Part shown: positions 16,201 through 23,448 of the stretch, one piece after another
Layout: each line of letters starts with the position of its first letter
How positions within the stretch are numbered: the stretch's first letter is position 1
Assembly (NCBI GenBank): GCA_964372095.1
Contig: CAYJPV010000002.1
Location: 186,001-250,000, forward strand
Length of the DNA stretch: 64,000 nucleotides
Direction: 5' to 3'
Source of the DNA: CAYJPV01 sp964372095
Lineage (GTDB): Bacteria; Acidobacteriota; Vicinamibacteria; Vicinamibacterales; JAKQTR01
Made by a program: the position numbers and the translations under genes
The notes under the pieces: generated by a model
The model's input: the letters and a program-made list of their open reading frames with translations, nothing else
Database searches by the model: none
What the model was told of the DNA's origin: nothing

Positions 16201-17483
16201 ACGTCCAGACCGTCGATGAAGAGGTAAACGGGCCGTTTCCGTGCCGGGAATTTCAGCATGTCGAGCAGTTTCAGCGCGGCCCGAAGTCCACGGCTTTCAG
16301 CCACCGCCGACGGAGTTCCGAGCGCGGCCAGTGCCTGTTCCTGCAACGAGGTGAAGACCCCGGCGCAGTCGAACAACTCGGGGCGCGTGCCGCAGAGACA
16401 CCCGACGATCAGCGCATCCTCGACTTCGGCCGCCACCAGCGCCGCACACCGGGCAACGCACGCGGTCTTGCCCATGCCGGGTGCGCCTTCGATGACCTGA
16501 ACGGTTCCTTTCGCCTCGAGGCACCGCTGAACGACCGCCTCGCAGACGATCTCGCGGCCTGGCAGCGGGCCCCGGCGGCGGGCAATCTCGCCACGCCACG
16601 CGGCCGCCACCGCGCTGGCGCGGTCCTGCAGCCGTCGGCGTTCGATCTCGGCATCGATGATGGCGCGCAGTTCCGTCGCGACGGCCTCGCTGAGGGACAG
16701 CATCGCAGGATCGTCGATCGACGTGGGCGCCGCCGGAACGGGATACCGCTTCGCTCGCGCGCCGAGCCGCGTCCGGAGGCGCGCCTTCATCGTCTCGTTC
16801 GGCGAGGGGCCCGCCCCGGCGATGACGCGCTCGAAGAACACGACGTGCTTGTCGGCGGACTCGGGGGCGAATGCCCCGGCCAGAATCTCCTGCTCGGTGG
16901 CGGACGCCCGGTAGCGCGCCAGTTGGGTGTCGGAGAAGCCGGCAGCGGTGGCCGCCTCGATCAGCGCGAGGCGCAGCGGCTGCTCGACCTCGTCCGTCCA
17001 ACGGGTTCGATGCTCCGCGTACACGCCCGTTCGCGGGACAAGCTCGTAGAGCCCGCCTGGCGCCAGACTGTTGCGATCCAGGCGGTACAGGCCGTCCCGG
17101 CCGTCGCCGTCCAGCACGCGATCGCGCCACGACGCGGGCAGGTGCGGCAGCAGTTGCTCCATCTCCCGTCCGGGGATCTCCTCCGGGAGGGGCAGCCAAC
17201 CCGTCCGGTCGCCGAGCAGCACGAGGAAGTTCGGGCGGGGCGACAACGACTGGCAGAGCTTCAGTTCGTCCAGGCAGGTGCGCATCGTCCGCTGCTGAAC
17301 CGAGGCCTCGGCGTCGATGCCCCACCGCAGGTCGACGGCCTGGAAGCTGCAGCCGCGCTGCTCGCAGTACGCCTCGAGTTCGCGGAAGGCGTGCTCGCGC
17401 AGCGTATCGCGCTCGACCTTGAAGTCGTCGAAGGTCGAACTGACGAACACCCGAAAAGTCGGGAGGATTTCGTCGCGAATCAT
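13218..17483 (-). CDS. DUF4062 - STAND NTPase - beta-propeller protein
   Basis: A giant 1421-residue STAND protein. Residues 9-115 are a DUF4062 domain (FRVFVSSTFDDFKVERDTLR, LRWGI), a TIR-like fold common in bacterial conflict proteins. Walker A is at about 332-340 (GAPGMGKTA), and Walker B about 415-428 (VYLFIDGLDVLEP). A helical region follows to about 850, and the rest is rich in beta strands and resembles irregular WD40/propeller blades (HVTRLGP, SDGAHLGIIWQGG, AVAALGDGRLAIQ style repeats). This is the layout of animal NWD1 or TEP1 and of bacterial antiphage STAND sensors: effector, switch, sensor. It is the middle gene of a three-gene operon, 31 bases after a two-TM protein gene and overlapping the next gene. 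A defence role is inferred from architecture. Confidence 0.85.
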   Translation of the reverse strand: MIRDEILPTFRVFVSSTFDDFKVERDTLREHAFRELEAYCEQRGCSFQAVDLRWGIDAEASVQQRTMRTCLDELKLCQSLSPRPNFLVLLGDRTGWLPLPEEIPGREMEQLLPHLPASWRDRVLDGDGRDGLYRLDRNSLAPGGLYELVPRTGVYAEHRTRWTDEVEQPLRLALIEAATAAGFSDTQLARYRASATEQEILAGAFAPESADKHVVFFERVIAGAGPSPNETMKARLRTRLGARAKRYPVPAAPTSIDDPAMLSLSEAVATELRAIIDAEIERRRLQDRASAVAAAWRGEIARRRGPLPGREIVCEAVVQRCLEAKGTVQVIEGAPGMGKTACVARCAALVAAEVEDALIVGCLCGTRPELFDCAGVFTSLQEQALAALGTPSAVAESRGLRAALKLLDMLKFPARKRPVYLFIDGLDVLEPDPAAAHLPQVLLEFARQRIHVVVGVRTGDTESRLAGAVGPDHVTRLGPLDQPTASTLLAAWLAEDQRCLTPEQTELVLRGHAEAGSPFWLRLAAGVARAWPHDRALTPLPGTVEGLLHRQVEMLSAELGHGPLLVGRTLEALAAVRQGLPEPDLVAFLSSNAQVMDEFRLRHPDSPPSGTLPPIVWTRLRRDLEPLLGRRFVWSSLVLHLAYSQVRDALRSDLARTGRLVECQAQLVSWLTAHRPAAPWAMAERDDLLAELGRDDELATALGDLGHLERRCRARQVRAVIPALHRLAGRYPSAAEWHRRLSRHVGDLASGHLSLATIASIETPQALMSIRARGAEGELPADYLEVQPVWSAQLVADGPVVECELTSAVDGPVFVFATSDNPLAFFRFLGHGIIERTSIDQAGAASIAIENGPPARLAASSDGAHLGIIWQGGSGAVVAADSGGSQAPTVHRFTVRQPHAELPAMCWLGERLFWQGSDGSLRSFDRTSAREHARPMPPGWERAEIGDVAGGATNVKAVLRQDGDCAIGRWAGDAAGAIVARFDQQFPVAFAAMGEQASVIALASHRVVIIDEQGETTGEAAVDLLPMKFVVAGGQVCWLSDGGHLWTWTPGSAPEEILPYTEVIDVVALGDGRLAIQRHTEVEVVRLGRRRRPLTTSARLHLFAQAGLEGAYCGFRTVSDDHGRVTGLEYLEATSRLVLSAFNFKSVTVMTAGSGHAIACLNEGGWGFVYETRNHGTIPVTGIPEVARLASVAGIDALDPDFREPAPGFVAACLDGTLHWLQMNGKARPIGRLSFDGISRAALLRRGGLLLWHGIYLLQGDEGMSDTYGLCLFDIHPDERRLAARGSRQFALSDGKLNAAVFDDVTGEIVLFWSGHATLGSYVMRAQPDDLVKGREDRRPLPFDAQAAAGAGALPRTRLCVLDEPGGTARLFDLEHLRILCALPGGLAAQSLTPAGPGAFLFADQGGGVHLATRHTPGSAS

Positions 17484-17514
17484 GGTTGATGGCCGGAACC
17501 GTTCGGGGAGGTGG

Positions 17515-18099
17515 CTACTGCCGGCTTCTGCGCATCTGGACCCACGTCATCACGACGGCGAGGACCAGCGCGGTGACGGCGGTGACCCCGACCTTCGCAC
17601 CGCTGGAAAGCGCCGCGATCTCCGGCCGCGAGAGCAGCCATCCGCCGATCAGCGTGCACACGACCACGGCGACCACTTCCAGCCACCCGATCGACGGACG
17701 TTTCGCTGCGCCCATTGACGCCCGCCCTGACGCGCTGCCACGGCCCTTCTGCAGGATGGCGCAGGCGACGCGTCGGCATCCGCGGCTGTCCACGCTCACC
17801 AGCAAGCGCAACGTGTCGTTCTCGGCGGCCGCGAAAATCTCGGGGTGGCCATCCATCTTGAACGGCGCGGACTTGCCGTCGGGCAGCATCTGCATGCACT
17901 CGAACCCTTCGGCGGTCTGCGCGAGCTGCTCGGCCACCTTCCTCTGGAACTCCTTCGGGGACGTCCCCCAGTGCCCCTTGAGGGGTTCGAGGAGCATCGG
18001 CCCCGCCACCCGCGCATTGATATTTGCCGCGGCCTGCGCGAAATGAATGATGTCCGAGCCGCTGACGAGACCCGTGTCGATGAATTTCGAGCTGCCCAT
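17515..18099 (-). CDS. Two-helix membrane protein, first gene of STAND operon
   Basis: A 194-residue protein. The first 130 residues are soluble (FIDTGLVSGSDIIHFAQAAA, GHWGTSPKEFQRKVAEQLAQ, LRLLVSVDSRGCRRVACAIL). The C-terminus has two transmembrane helices (WLEVVAVVVCTLIGGWLL and VGVTAVTALVLAVVMTWV) and ends in basic residues. I know no family for it. It precedes the STAND gene by 31 bases on the same strand. A membrane protein beside a sensor NTPase could be a pore-forming or anchoring partner; this is a hypothesis. Confidence 0.7.
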   Translation of the reverse strand: MGSSKFIDTGLVSGSDIIHFAQAAANINARVAGPMLLEPLKGHWGTSPKEFQRKVAEQLAQTAEGFECMQMLPDGKSAPFKMDGHPEIFAAAENDTLRLLVSVDSRGCRRVACAILQKGRGSASGRASMGAAKRPSIGWLEVVAVVVCTLIGGWLLSRPEIAALSSGAKVGVTAVTALVLAVVMTWVQMRRSRQ

Positions 18100-18224
18100 G
18101 TCGACACCACCAGGATTCCGGGGGCCTCAGGATGACGGGAGCAGAACCGTGACAGAGGCTACCAGATCACCTTGGGGGTGTCGATGGCGAGTTGCGCCGC
18201 CCGCGACGCTCCGCCCCGGCCCGG

Positions 18225-20111
18225 TCACTTCGCCGTCAGCGCCACCCGCTTGGTCGCCGTCCCGCCGGCCTTCGACGTGACAGTGAACTCGACCCAGCCT
18301 TCGGCACCCTTCATGCGCACGAGCGCGGTGAACCGCCGCGTCGATCGCGCGCCGAGCCTGAACGCACGCGGCGCGCCCGCCACCACGTCGACGGTCGCCC
18401 CTGGGTTGAGCGGATCGATGACGGTCGGTGCCTGCGGTACGTCGAGCACCGTGACGTTCGGGGACGCCGTGACGCCGATCCGGTCCATCACGGCGCGCCC
18501 AATCGCCACCGCACGGTCGGACGAGGTCGGATACGCGCGGTCGTTGGTCACGACGGCGTCAATCCAGTAGAGGTCGCCCGTCGCCGGCCTCACGCGGATG
18601 TCCGACACGTCGACCTTCGGGAACTGGCTGGCGCAGTAGAGCACGAAGTTGGCGTTTCGCAACGCCTCCGTTTCGATGTAGCGCGCGGGCGGCGTGCGGC
18701 CGATGTGTTTCTTCGCCGACCCGCCGATCCAGATGGCGCCGAGATCCGGGTGCGTAAACGGGCGCGGCGTGATCCACCCCTCGCCCATCAACTCGAGATC
18801 GATCCACGCGAGGAACTCCTCATCGTCGACCCGGCCGTCGCCATTGACGTCGGCCTCGCCGGGTTGTGACCCCCACAACTCGATGAGGTAGCTGTAGGCG
18901 CCGAGCATGAAGTAGGCCGCGGGCGCGGCCTGGCCGGAAAGCCCGCTGGGCGTCGGCCGGTAGTCCTTCAGGATCCGCGCGCCCGTCGTGACGATATCCT
19001 GCTGGACATCGAGATCGCCCTGGTACTCGGGCGCGACGCGGCGGTCGAGGAGGTAGGCGTACTTGTTCGTCTTGCGCAGTTCCGCGAGCCGCTGCTCGAA
19101 TAGGGCAGCCGCCTGCTGCCGCGACTCGGCCGTCTCGCCCGCCGGTGCCGGGGTCGCCAGCGGCGCCTGGAACATGATCAGCCGCCCGGTGTTGTGGAAG
19201 TGAAACGTCGCGAAGATGTTCGGGTGCGCGAGCTGGAACTCGAACACGTTGCGCGTCTCGGCTTCCGACAGCGGGTACGGGTACCCCGAGTCCAGGCCCC
19301 AGCCGAACGGGAAATTTCGGTTCGGATCGGGCCCGCCGATGTCGTCCTCATTGATGCGGCCGTCGCCGTCGTTGTCGAACCCCTCGCCGCCGATCCGCCG
19401 GAACCGCCGGCCGGGCTCGCGCGGGTCGCCGACCGGGACGAACCGCCGCCGGTCTGGCGAGAGCGTGAACGCGCCCGCCGGATCCTCAATCCACATGATC
19501 GACAGTTCCCCGTCCCCGTCGACGTCCTCCGTCTGGTCCTCATCGTAGAGCCCGTCTCCGTCGTCGTCGGCCGGGCGGTACGGCTCGCGCGGGTTGTTCT
19601 CGGTATTCGGAAAGCGCACGTACGAGTCGTTCCCGTCGACGTTGAGACCGGGCAGGATGTAGAACGTGGTCCGGTCCACCAGATCGTGGACGAACGGATC
19701 GTAGTCATAGCGCGTGAGCAGGTACCACGCGATGTAGAGGGAGCAGGTGATGCCGTTCACCTCGTTGCCGTGAATGGCGCCGTCGATCCACATCGCCGGC
19801 TTGCTCCCGGCCGTGCCCGTCGCCTTGTTCGTGATCGTGAGCACGTACTGATCGCGGCCCATGCGGCTCTTGCCGATGCTCTGGATGTCGGCGAAGGCCG
19901 CGTACTTCTTCTGCAGGTCCGTCAGGATGGCGGTCCACTCGGCGTAGCTGTAGTAGCGCTTCCACGAGATCGGGAAGTCCAGCTCGCCGTGGTAACTGCC
20001 GGGGTTCTTCGCCGCCTTGGCCTGGGCGAAGGCCGGGCCGGCGACGATGAGGCAGAGCAGCAGCGCGAGCGCGGCCGCGATGACAGGCGAGGTGCGTCGT
20101 GTGTGTGTCAT
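18225..20111 (-). CDS. Secreted M14 zinc carboxypeptidase with calcium loops
   Basis: An exported 628-residue peptidase. The signal peptide covers residues 1-29 (LLLCLIVAGPAFAQ). The M14 zinc site is H114 and E117 in AIHGNEVNG, with the third histidine in FATFHFHN (304 or 306), and the catalytic glutamate is E411 in SYLIELWG. EF-hand-like loops are inserted: DDDGDGLYDEDQ (182-193), DNDGDGRINEDD (246-257) and DVNGDGRVDDEE (421-432), which should bind calcium. The C-terminal 100 residues form a beta domain of the VTVLDVPQAPTVIDPLNPG type. It lies ten bases downstream of a second M14 gene, so the two form an operon. Substrate unknown; probably peptides or proteins in the periplasm or outside. 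Confidence 0.9.
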   Translation of the reverse strand: MTHTRRTSPVIAAALALLLCLIVAGPAFAQAKAAKNPGSYHGELDFPISWKRYYSYAEWTAILTDLQKKYAAFADIQSIGKSRMGRDQYVLTITNKATGTAGSKPAMWIDGAIHGNEVNGITCSLYIAWYLLTRYDYDPFVHDLVDRTTFYILPGLNVDGNDSYVRFPNTENNPREPYRPADDDGDGLYDEDQTEDVDGDGELSIMWIEDPAGAFTLSPDRRRFVPVGDPREPGRRFRRIGGEGFDNDGDGRINEDDIGGPDPNRNFPFGWGLDSGYPYPLSEAETRNVFEFQLAHPNIFATFHFHNTGRLIMFQAPLATPAPAGETAESRQQAAALFEQRLAELRKTNKYAYLLDRRVAPEYQGDLDVQQDIVTTGARILKDYRPTPSGLSGQAAPAAYFMLGAYSYLIELWGSQPGEADVNGDGRVDDEEFLAWIDLELMGEGWITPRPFTHPDLGAIWIGGSAKKHIGRTPPARYIETEALRNANFVLYCASQFPKVDVSDIRVRPATGDLYWIDAVVTNDRAYPTSSDRAVAIGRAVMDRIGVTASPNVTVLDVPQAPTVIDPLNPGATVDVVAGAPRAFRLGARSTRRFTALVRMKGAEGWVEFTVTSKAGGTATKRVALTAK

Positions 20112-20121
20112 GGCCGCCTCC

Positions 20122-22245
20122 CTACTGAACCTTCACCGTGACCACCTGGGTGCCGCCCTTTTGCGACGACACCACAACCCTGAGCGGCGTGTTGCCTTTC
20201 ACCGCGACCAGCCATGTGACCGTGCGCCGTGAGCCGCCTTCGCGGACCTGCGTGGCCCCACCCCCGCCGCCGCGGCCGCCCCCGCGCCCCTGGGGCGGGG
20301 AAGCCACCGAAGCGGCAGTCGCGCCGCGCCCGCCCGGCGGGGCGGCGACGCCCGGCACCGGCATCGCGCCGTCGATGACGCCCAGTTGCTGCCACGGGGT
20401 GCCCTGGAGGAAGGTCATCGCGTCACGATTGCCGATGAGCCATGCGACGTCCTGGCGGTTGCCGCGCAGGTCGGCGCCGCGGGCGGTGTGCGTGGCGAGG
20501 GGACCCGTGTTCTCAATGACGGCCTTCACCTCGAGCACACGATAGGTGCCGATCCGTTCGCCTTTCGTCACGGCCACCGCGCCCTCTTTCGCGTCGGCCG
20601 CCGCCCGTGTCGCATTCGGGTCGTCGTAGACGACGCGCGCCGAGGCCTCGGTGATCGCCAGTTCCGGCATCAGCCCCGCGCGGAACAGCTCGAACCGGAC
20701 GTGCCGCTCGCAGACGCCCTTGAGGATCTCGCCAGGCCAGGCGTTGCTCACGTACTTCGGGTTCCAGCCGCCAATCTCGCCGTCGCCCAGTTCCGGGTGC
20801 CTGAACGGCCTCCAGGCGACGAACGCCCGGCCGCCGTACTGCCTGTCGTTGAACTGGAGCAGCGCCCGCTGCCGGGCCGCGGGGGCATCCTCGCCGGCCG
20901 CGATCGCCGGGAACCCGGGGATGTCGATCTCGGGGTTCCACAGTTCGGTCGTGAGCGAATAGATCCCGAGCTGCAGGTAGTCCCAGTCGGTGGAGAGGCC
21001 GTAGCCGTACGAACGATCGGCCAGCTCGTCGTAGCTGACCTTCCAGGCCCGCGGGAACTCGTAGCCGCGCTCGATGGCGTACTTGTTCTTTGACGTCCTG
21101 CGCAGCTCCTCGCGCAGGGCCGGGATCGCGTCAGGCTTCAGCCAGGCCGCGGGCACCTCGTCGCCGATGATCTCGAGGTACTTCCTGCCCAGGATGAAGT
21201 CGAACACCGCCCGGTCCCTCGGCGCGATCTGCGTCTGCGGCGCCGTACCGAGCGGCCGGTACGTGAAGCCGCCGGACGTGTGGAAGAACTGTGCCATCAG
21301 GAGATTCGGGTGCGTGTGGAAGAACTCGGCCACCGCCCGCACTTCCGGAGACGACGTGGGATAGGCGCCCGTGCCGCCAGGCATGCTGTCGTCGCGCCAC
21401 CAGCGCTCCGGGAAGTTGCGGTTGATGTCGATGCCCGCCTCGGGATCTTCGCCGCGCTTCTTGTCGCCGTCGTTGTCCCGGTCTTCCGTGATGACGGAGT
21501 ACCGCGGCTTCGTCGTCTGCCGGCCCTGCGGCAGGCGCACCATCAGGCGCGGGTCCGCCTCGTCCACGACGTACGGCCCCTGCGGATCCTTGTAGCGGAA
21601 CTGCGCGATCACGCCGTCGCCGTCGAGGTCGTCGGGGCCGTCCTCGTTCACCTTCCCGTCCCCGTCATCGTCTGTCAGGGCCGAGTTCGCGCGCTGGGAG
21701 ATGCCCTTCTCGAGGCTGTTGAAGTGGCCGTCGGGATTGACGATGGGACAGATGTAGAACGTCTTGGTGTCGACCAGTTTCGTGATTGCCGGGTCGTTGC
21801 CGTAGCGCGACATTAGGCGGTCGATCATCGCCAGCGCCACTTCGGTGCCCGTGTACTCGTTGCCGTGCGTGCTGCCGCCGATCCAGTGGCCTGGTTTCCC
21901 CATGTAGGGCTTCATGGGCGTGACGTTCTTCACGCCCTCGGCGCGCGGGTTCCTGATGGGCACCAACGCGTCCAGCGTCGTGCCTGTCTTCATGTTCGAC
22001 ACGACCAGCACGTAGATGGGCCGCCCCATCGTGCTCGTTCCAATCTCGCGAAGTTCTGTGATGGCGGGATACGCGGCCGCCACGTTCTTCAAGTACTTGA
22101 AGACGGCGGTCGTGCTGTGGAACTGGTCGAAGGTGATCGGGACCGCGGGCTGTGCCGACGCGCCGGCCGCCACCACGACAAACAAGCCGGCGGTTGCCAC
22201 GCCGGCGGCGAGGCCACTGAGGGGTTTCACGATGCGCACGGGCAT
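20122..22245 (-). CDS. Secreted M14 zinc carboxypeptidase, second paralogue
   Basis: A 707-residue exported enzyme with signal peptide (AAGVATAGLFVVVAAGASAQ in the first 32 residues, approximately). Zinc ligands are H127 and E130 (STHGNEYTG) and H322 (MAQFFHTSGG); the catalytic glutamate is E435 (YSLTTELWNPE). Acidic DxDxDG loops occur around 192-213 and 256-268 (TDDDGDGKVNEDG, DDLDGDG, DRDNDGDKK), as in the neighbouring peptidase. A glycine-rich linker (GGRGGGGG) near 660 separates a final beta segment. It is the upstream gene of the pair. The two enzymes are diverged paralogues, probably with different specificities. Confidence 0.9.
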   Translation of the reverse strand: MPVRIVKPLSGLAAGVATAGLFVVVAAGASAQPAVPITFDQFHSTTAVFKYLKNVAAAYPAITELREIGTSTMGRPIYVLVVSNMKTGTTLDALVPIRNPRAEGVKNVTPMKPYMGKPGHWIGGSTHGNEYTGTEVALAMIDRLMSRYGNDPAITKLVDTKTFYICPIVNPDGHFNSLEKGISQRANSALTDDDGDGKVNEDGPDDLDGDGVIAQFRYKDPQGPYVVDEADPRLMVRLPQGRQTTKPRYSVITEDRDNDGDKKRGEDPEAGIDINRNFPERWWRDDSMPGGTGAYPTSSPEVRAVAEFFHTHPNLLMAQFFHTSGGFTYRPLGTAPQTQIAPRDRAVFDFILGRKYLEIIGDEVPAAWLKPDAIPALREELRRTSKNKYAIERGYEFPRAWKVSYDELADRSYGYGLSTDWDYLQLGIYSLTTELWNPEIDIPGFPAIAAGEDAPAARQRALLQFNDRQYGGRAFVAWRPFRHPELGDGEIGGWNPKYVSNAWPGEILKGVCERHVRFELFRAGLMPELAITEASARVVYDDPNATRAAADAKEGAVAVTKGERIGTYRVLEVKAVIENTGPLATHTARGADLRGNRQDVAWLIGNRDAMTFLQGTPWQQLGVIDGAMPVPGVAAPPGGRGATAASVASPPQGRGGGRGGGGGATQVREGGSRRTVTWLVAVKGNTPLRVVVSSQKGGTQVVTVKVQ

Positions 22246-22354
22246 GCTCCTGACCGGGGGCCGAGGGCGGCCTGAGGATACAGCAATTGAGAGGCGAGCG
22301 GCAGGGGCAGATCGTCAATGAACGTGTCGGTCAGCCGGGTTCGACGTGCGCAAC

Positions 22355-22948
22355 CTACTCGGCGCGTGGACGTTGCGAGGTGCACGCCCCTGTCGCCTCG
22401 GCGGCGCGAACCGTGATAGAAAGCACCACGGCTGGCTGGACCGCCTCACGGCTGGCTAGGCGCGGCGTGACCACGACACGCGCGGCTCCAGGCGCGACCG
22501 CCAGGAGATCGTAGTGGACCGTTGTCACGCCTCCATCAATGTCGGCGGGGGGCGGCACATCCCGCCGCCCGACAAATCGCACCGCTGAACCCTCGATGAA
22601 GGGTGCCGCGGGCCATTCGTACATGAACTGTTCGGGAATCCCGACGGGCCGCGTGACGACCAGGTCGATCTGTTCGTCGGGCACCAGGACAATCGTGCTC
22701 TCCGTCCGGACAACGCGCATCGCCTGGGCCTTTCCTGCCGGTTCGGCAACGACACCTACGACATGATCACGATCGCCGCGCTCGAATCCTGGTGCAGCGT
22801 CACGGCCAGGTACCGCCCGAAACCAATCAACGCGGAAGGCCAGGGTGGCCACGGGCGCATCGCCGTCGCGCAGTTCGTAGGCCATGTCGAGCATCTTCGG
22901 CTGCACCCAGCGCATCGGACGGTGGACGGCCCGATCGAAACGTTCCAT
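22355..22948 (-). CDS. Hypothetical protein, possibly chimeric, chagasin-like C-terminus
   Basis: A 197-codon ORF upstream of the M14 pair on the same strand (109-base gap). The first 40 residues (RWVQPKMLDMAYELRDGDAP and VATLAFR) resemble the start of a conserved family of lipid-domain-like proteins that I recall without a firm name. The remainder (QIDLVVTRPVGIPEQFMYEW, then GVTTVHYDLLAVAPGAARVV) has the strand pattern of proteinase inhibitor I42 (chagasin). The join near residue 45 looks abrupt, so this may be a fusion of two relics. No signal peptide is visible. Weakly supported as a functional gene. Confidence 0.4.
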   Translation of the reverse strand: MERFDRAVHRPMRWVQPKMLDMAYELRDGDAPVATLAFRVDWFRAVPGRDAAPGFERGDRDHVVGVVAEPAGKAQAMRVVRTESTIVLVPDEQIDLVVTRPVGIPEQFMYEWPAAPFIEGSAVRFVGRRDVPPPADIDGGVTTVHYDLLAVAPGAARVVVTPRLASREAVQPAVVLSITVRAAEATGACTSQRPRAE

Positions 22949-23186
22949 AGGTCCTCCGACCCGGACCTACGAGTGCGGGGCCGGGCGGGATCGCCGAGGC
23001 GGGCCGACGGCCGGATTTGACACAGACGTAACGTCGGCCGCGGAGGAGCCTCGCACTTCGCGGGTCAGGTCGGAAGAGCCGGAACCGGCTGGTGCCGGGC
23101 CTCAGGCAGGGACCACCTGGGTCTGGTGGTCGAGGCAGAGCCGCACCAAGGGGTCGGCCAGGAGACGGTCGGCCTTGGTCCATGGC

Positions 23187-23408
23187 ATGAGCGGTAGGAC
23201 CTTCGTCGATACAAACATCCTCATCTACGCTCACGATGCCGATGCTGACCGCAAGCGCGATATTGCCCGGGAGTTGCTCCAGAGCTGGGATGCGTTGATC
23301 GTGGCATCAGCCGTCAGGAGCGGAGCTGACCGCATCCTCTCGGAGGACCTGAATCCGGGACAGGCGATTGCGGGCGTCACGGTCGTGAATCCGTTCATCA
23401 ACGATTGA
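23187..23408 (+). pseudogene. PIN-domain toxin gene with internal deletion
   Basis: The ORF begins MSGRTFVDTNILIYAHDADA, the strand and first acidic site of a PIN ribonuclease, and ends WDALIVASAVRSGADRILSE followed by DLNPG and VVNPF, the last part of the same domain. Only 73 codons remain where about 140 are expected, so roughly 65-70 codons between LLQ and SWDALIV are missing. The frame is kept across the deletion. The conserved central glutamate is lost, so it should be inactive. No antitoxin gene is recognisable upstream. Confidence 0.72.
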
Positions 23409-23448
23409 GACGGGCCGCGTAACGGAGGGCGGGTCCCGCAGGAATAGC

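Noticed and set aside
14445..17489. Long forward ORF of 1014 codons opposite the STAND gene
   Set aside because: Composition is Arg/Gly/Ala-rich without domains, and the reverse strand encodes clear DUF4062 and Walker motifs.
22330..22360. Possible VapC tail relic resembling the end of the toxin gene at 3130
   Set aside because: The match is only about 30 bases with several mismatches and could be chance.
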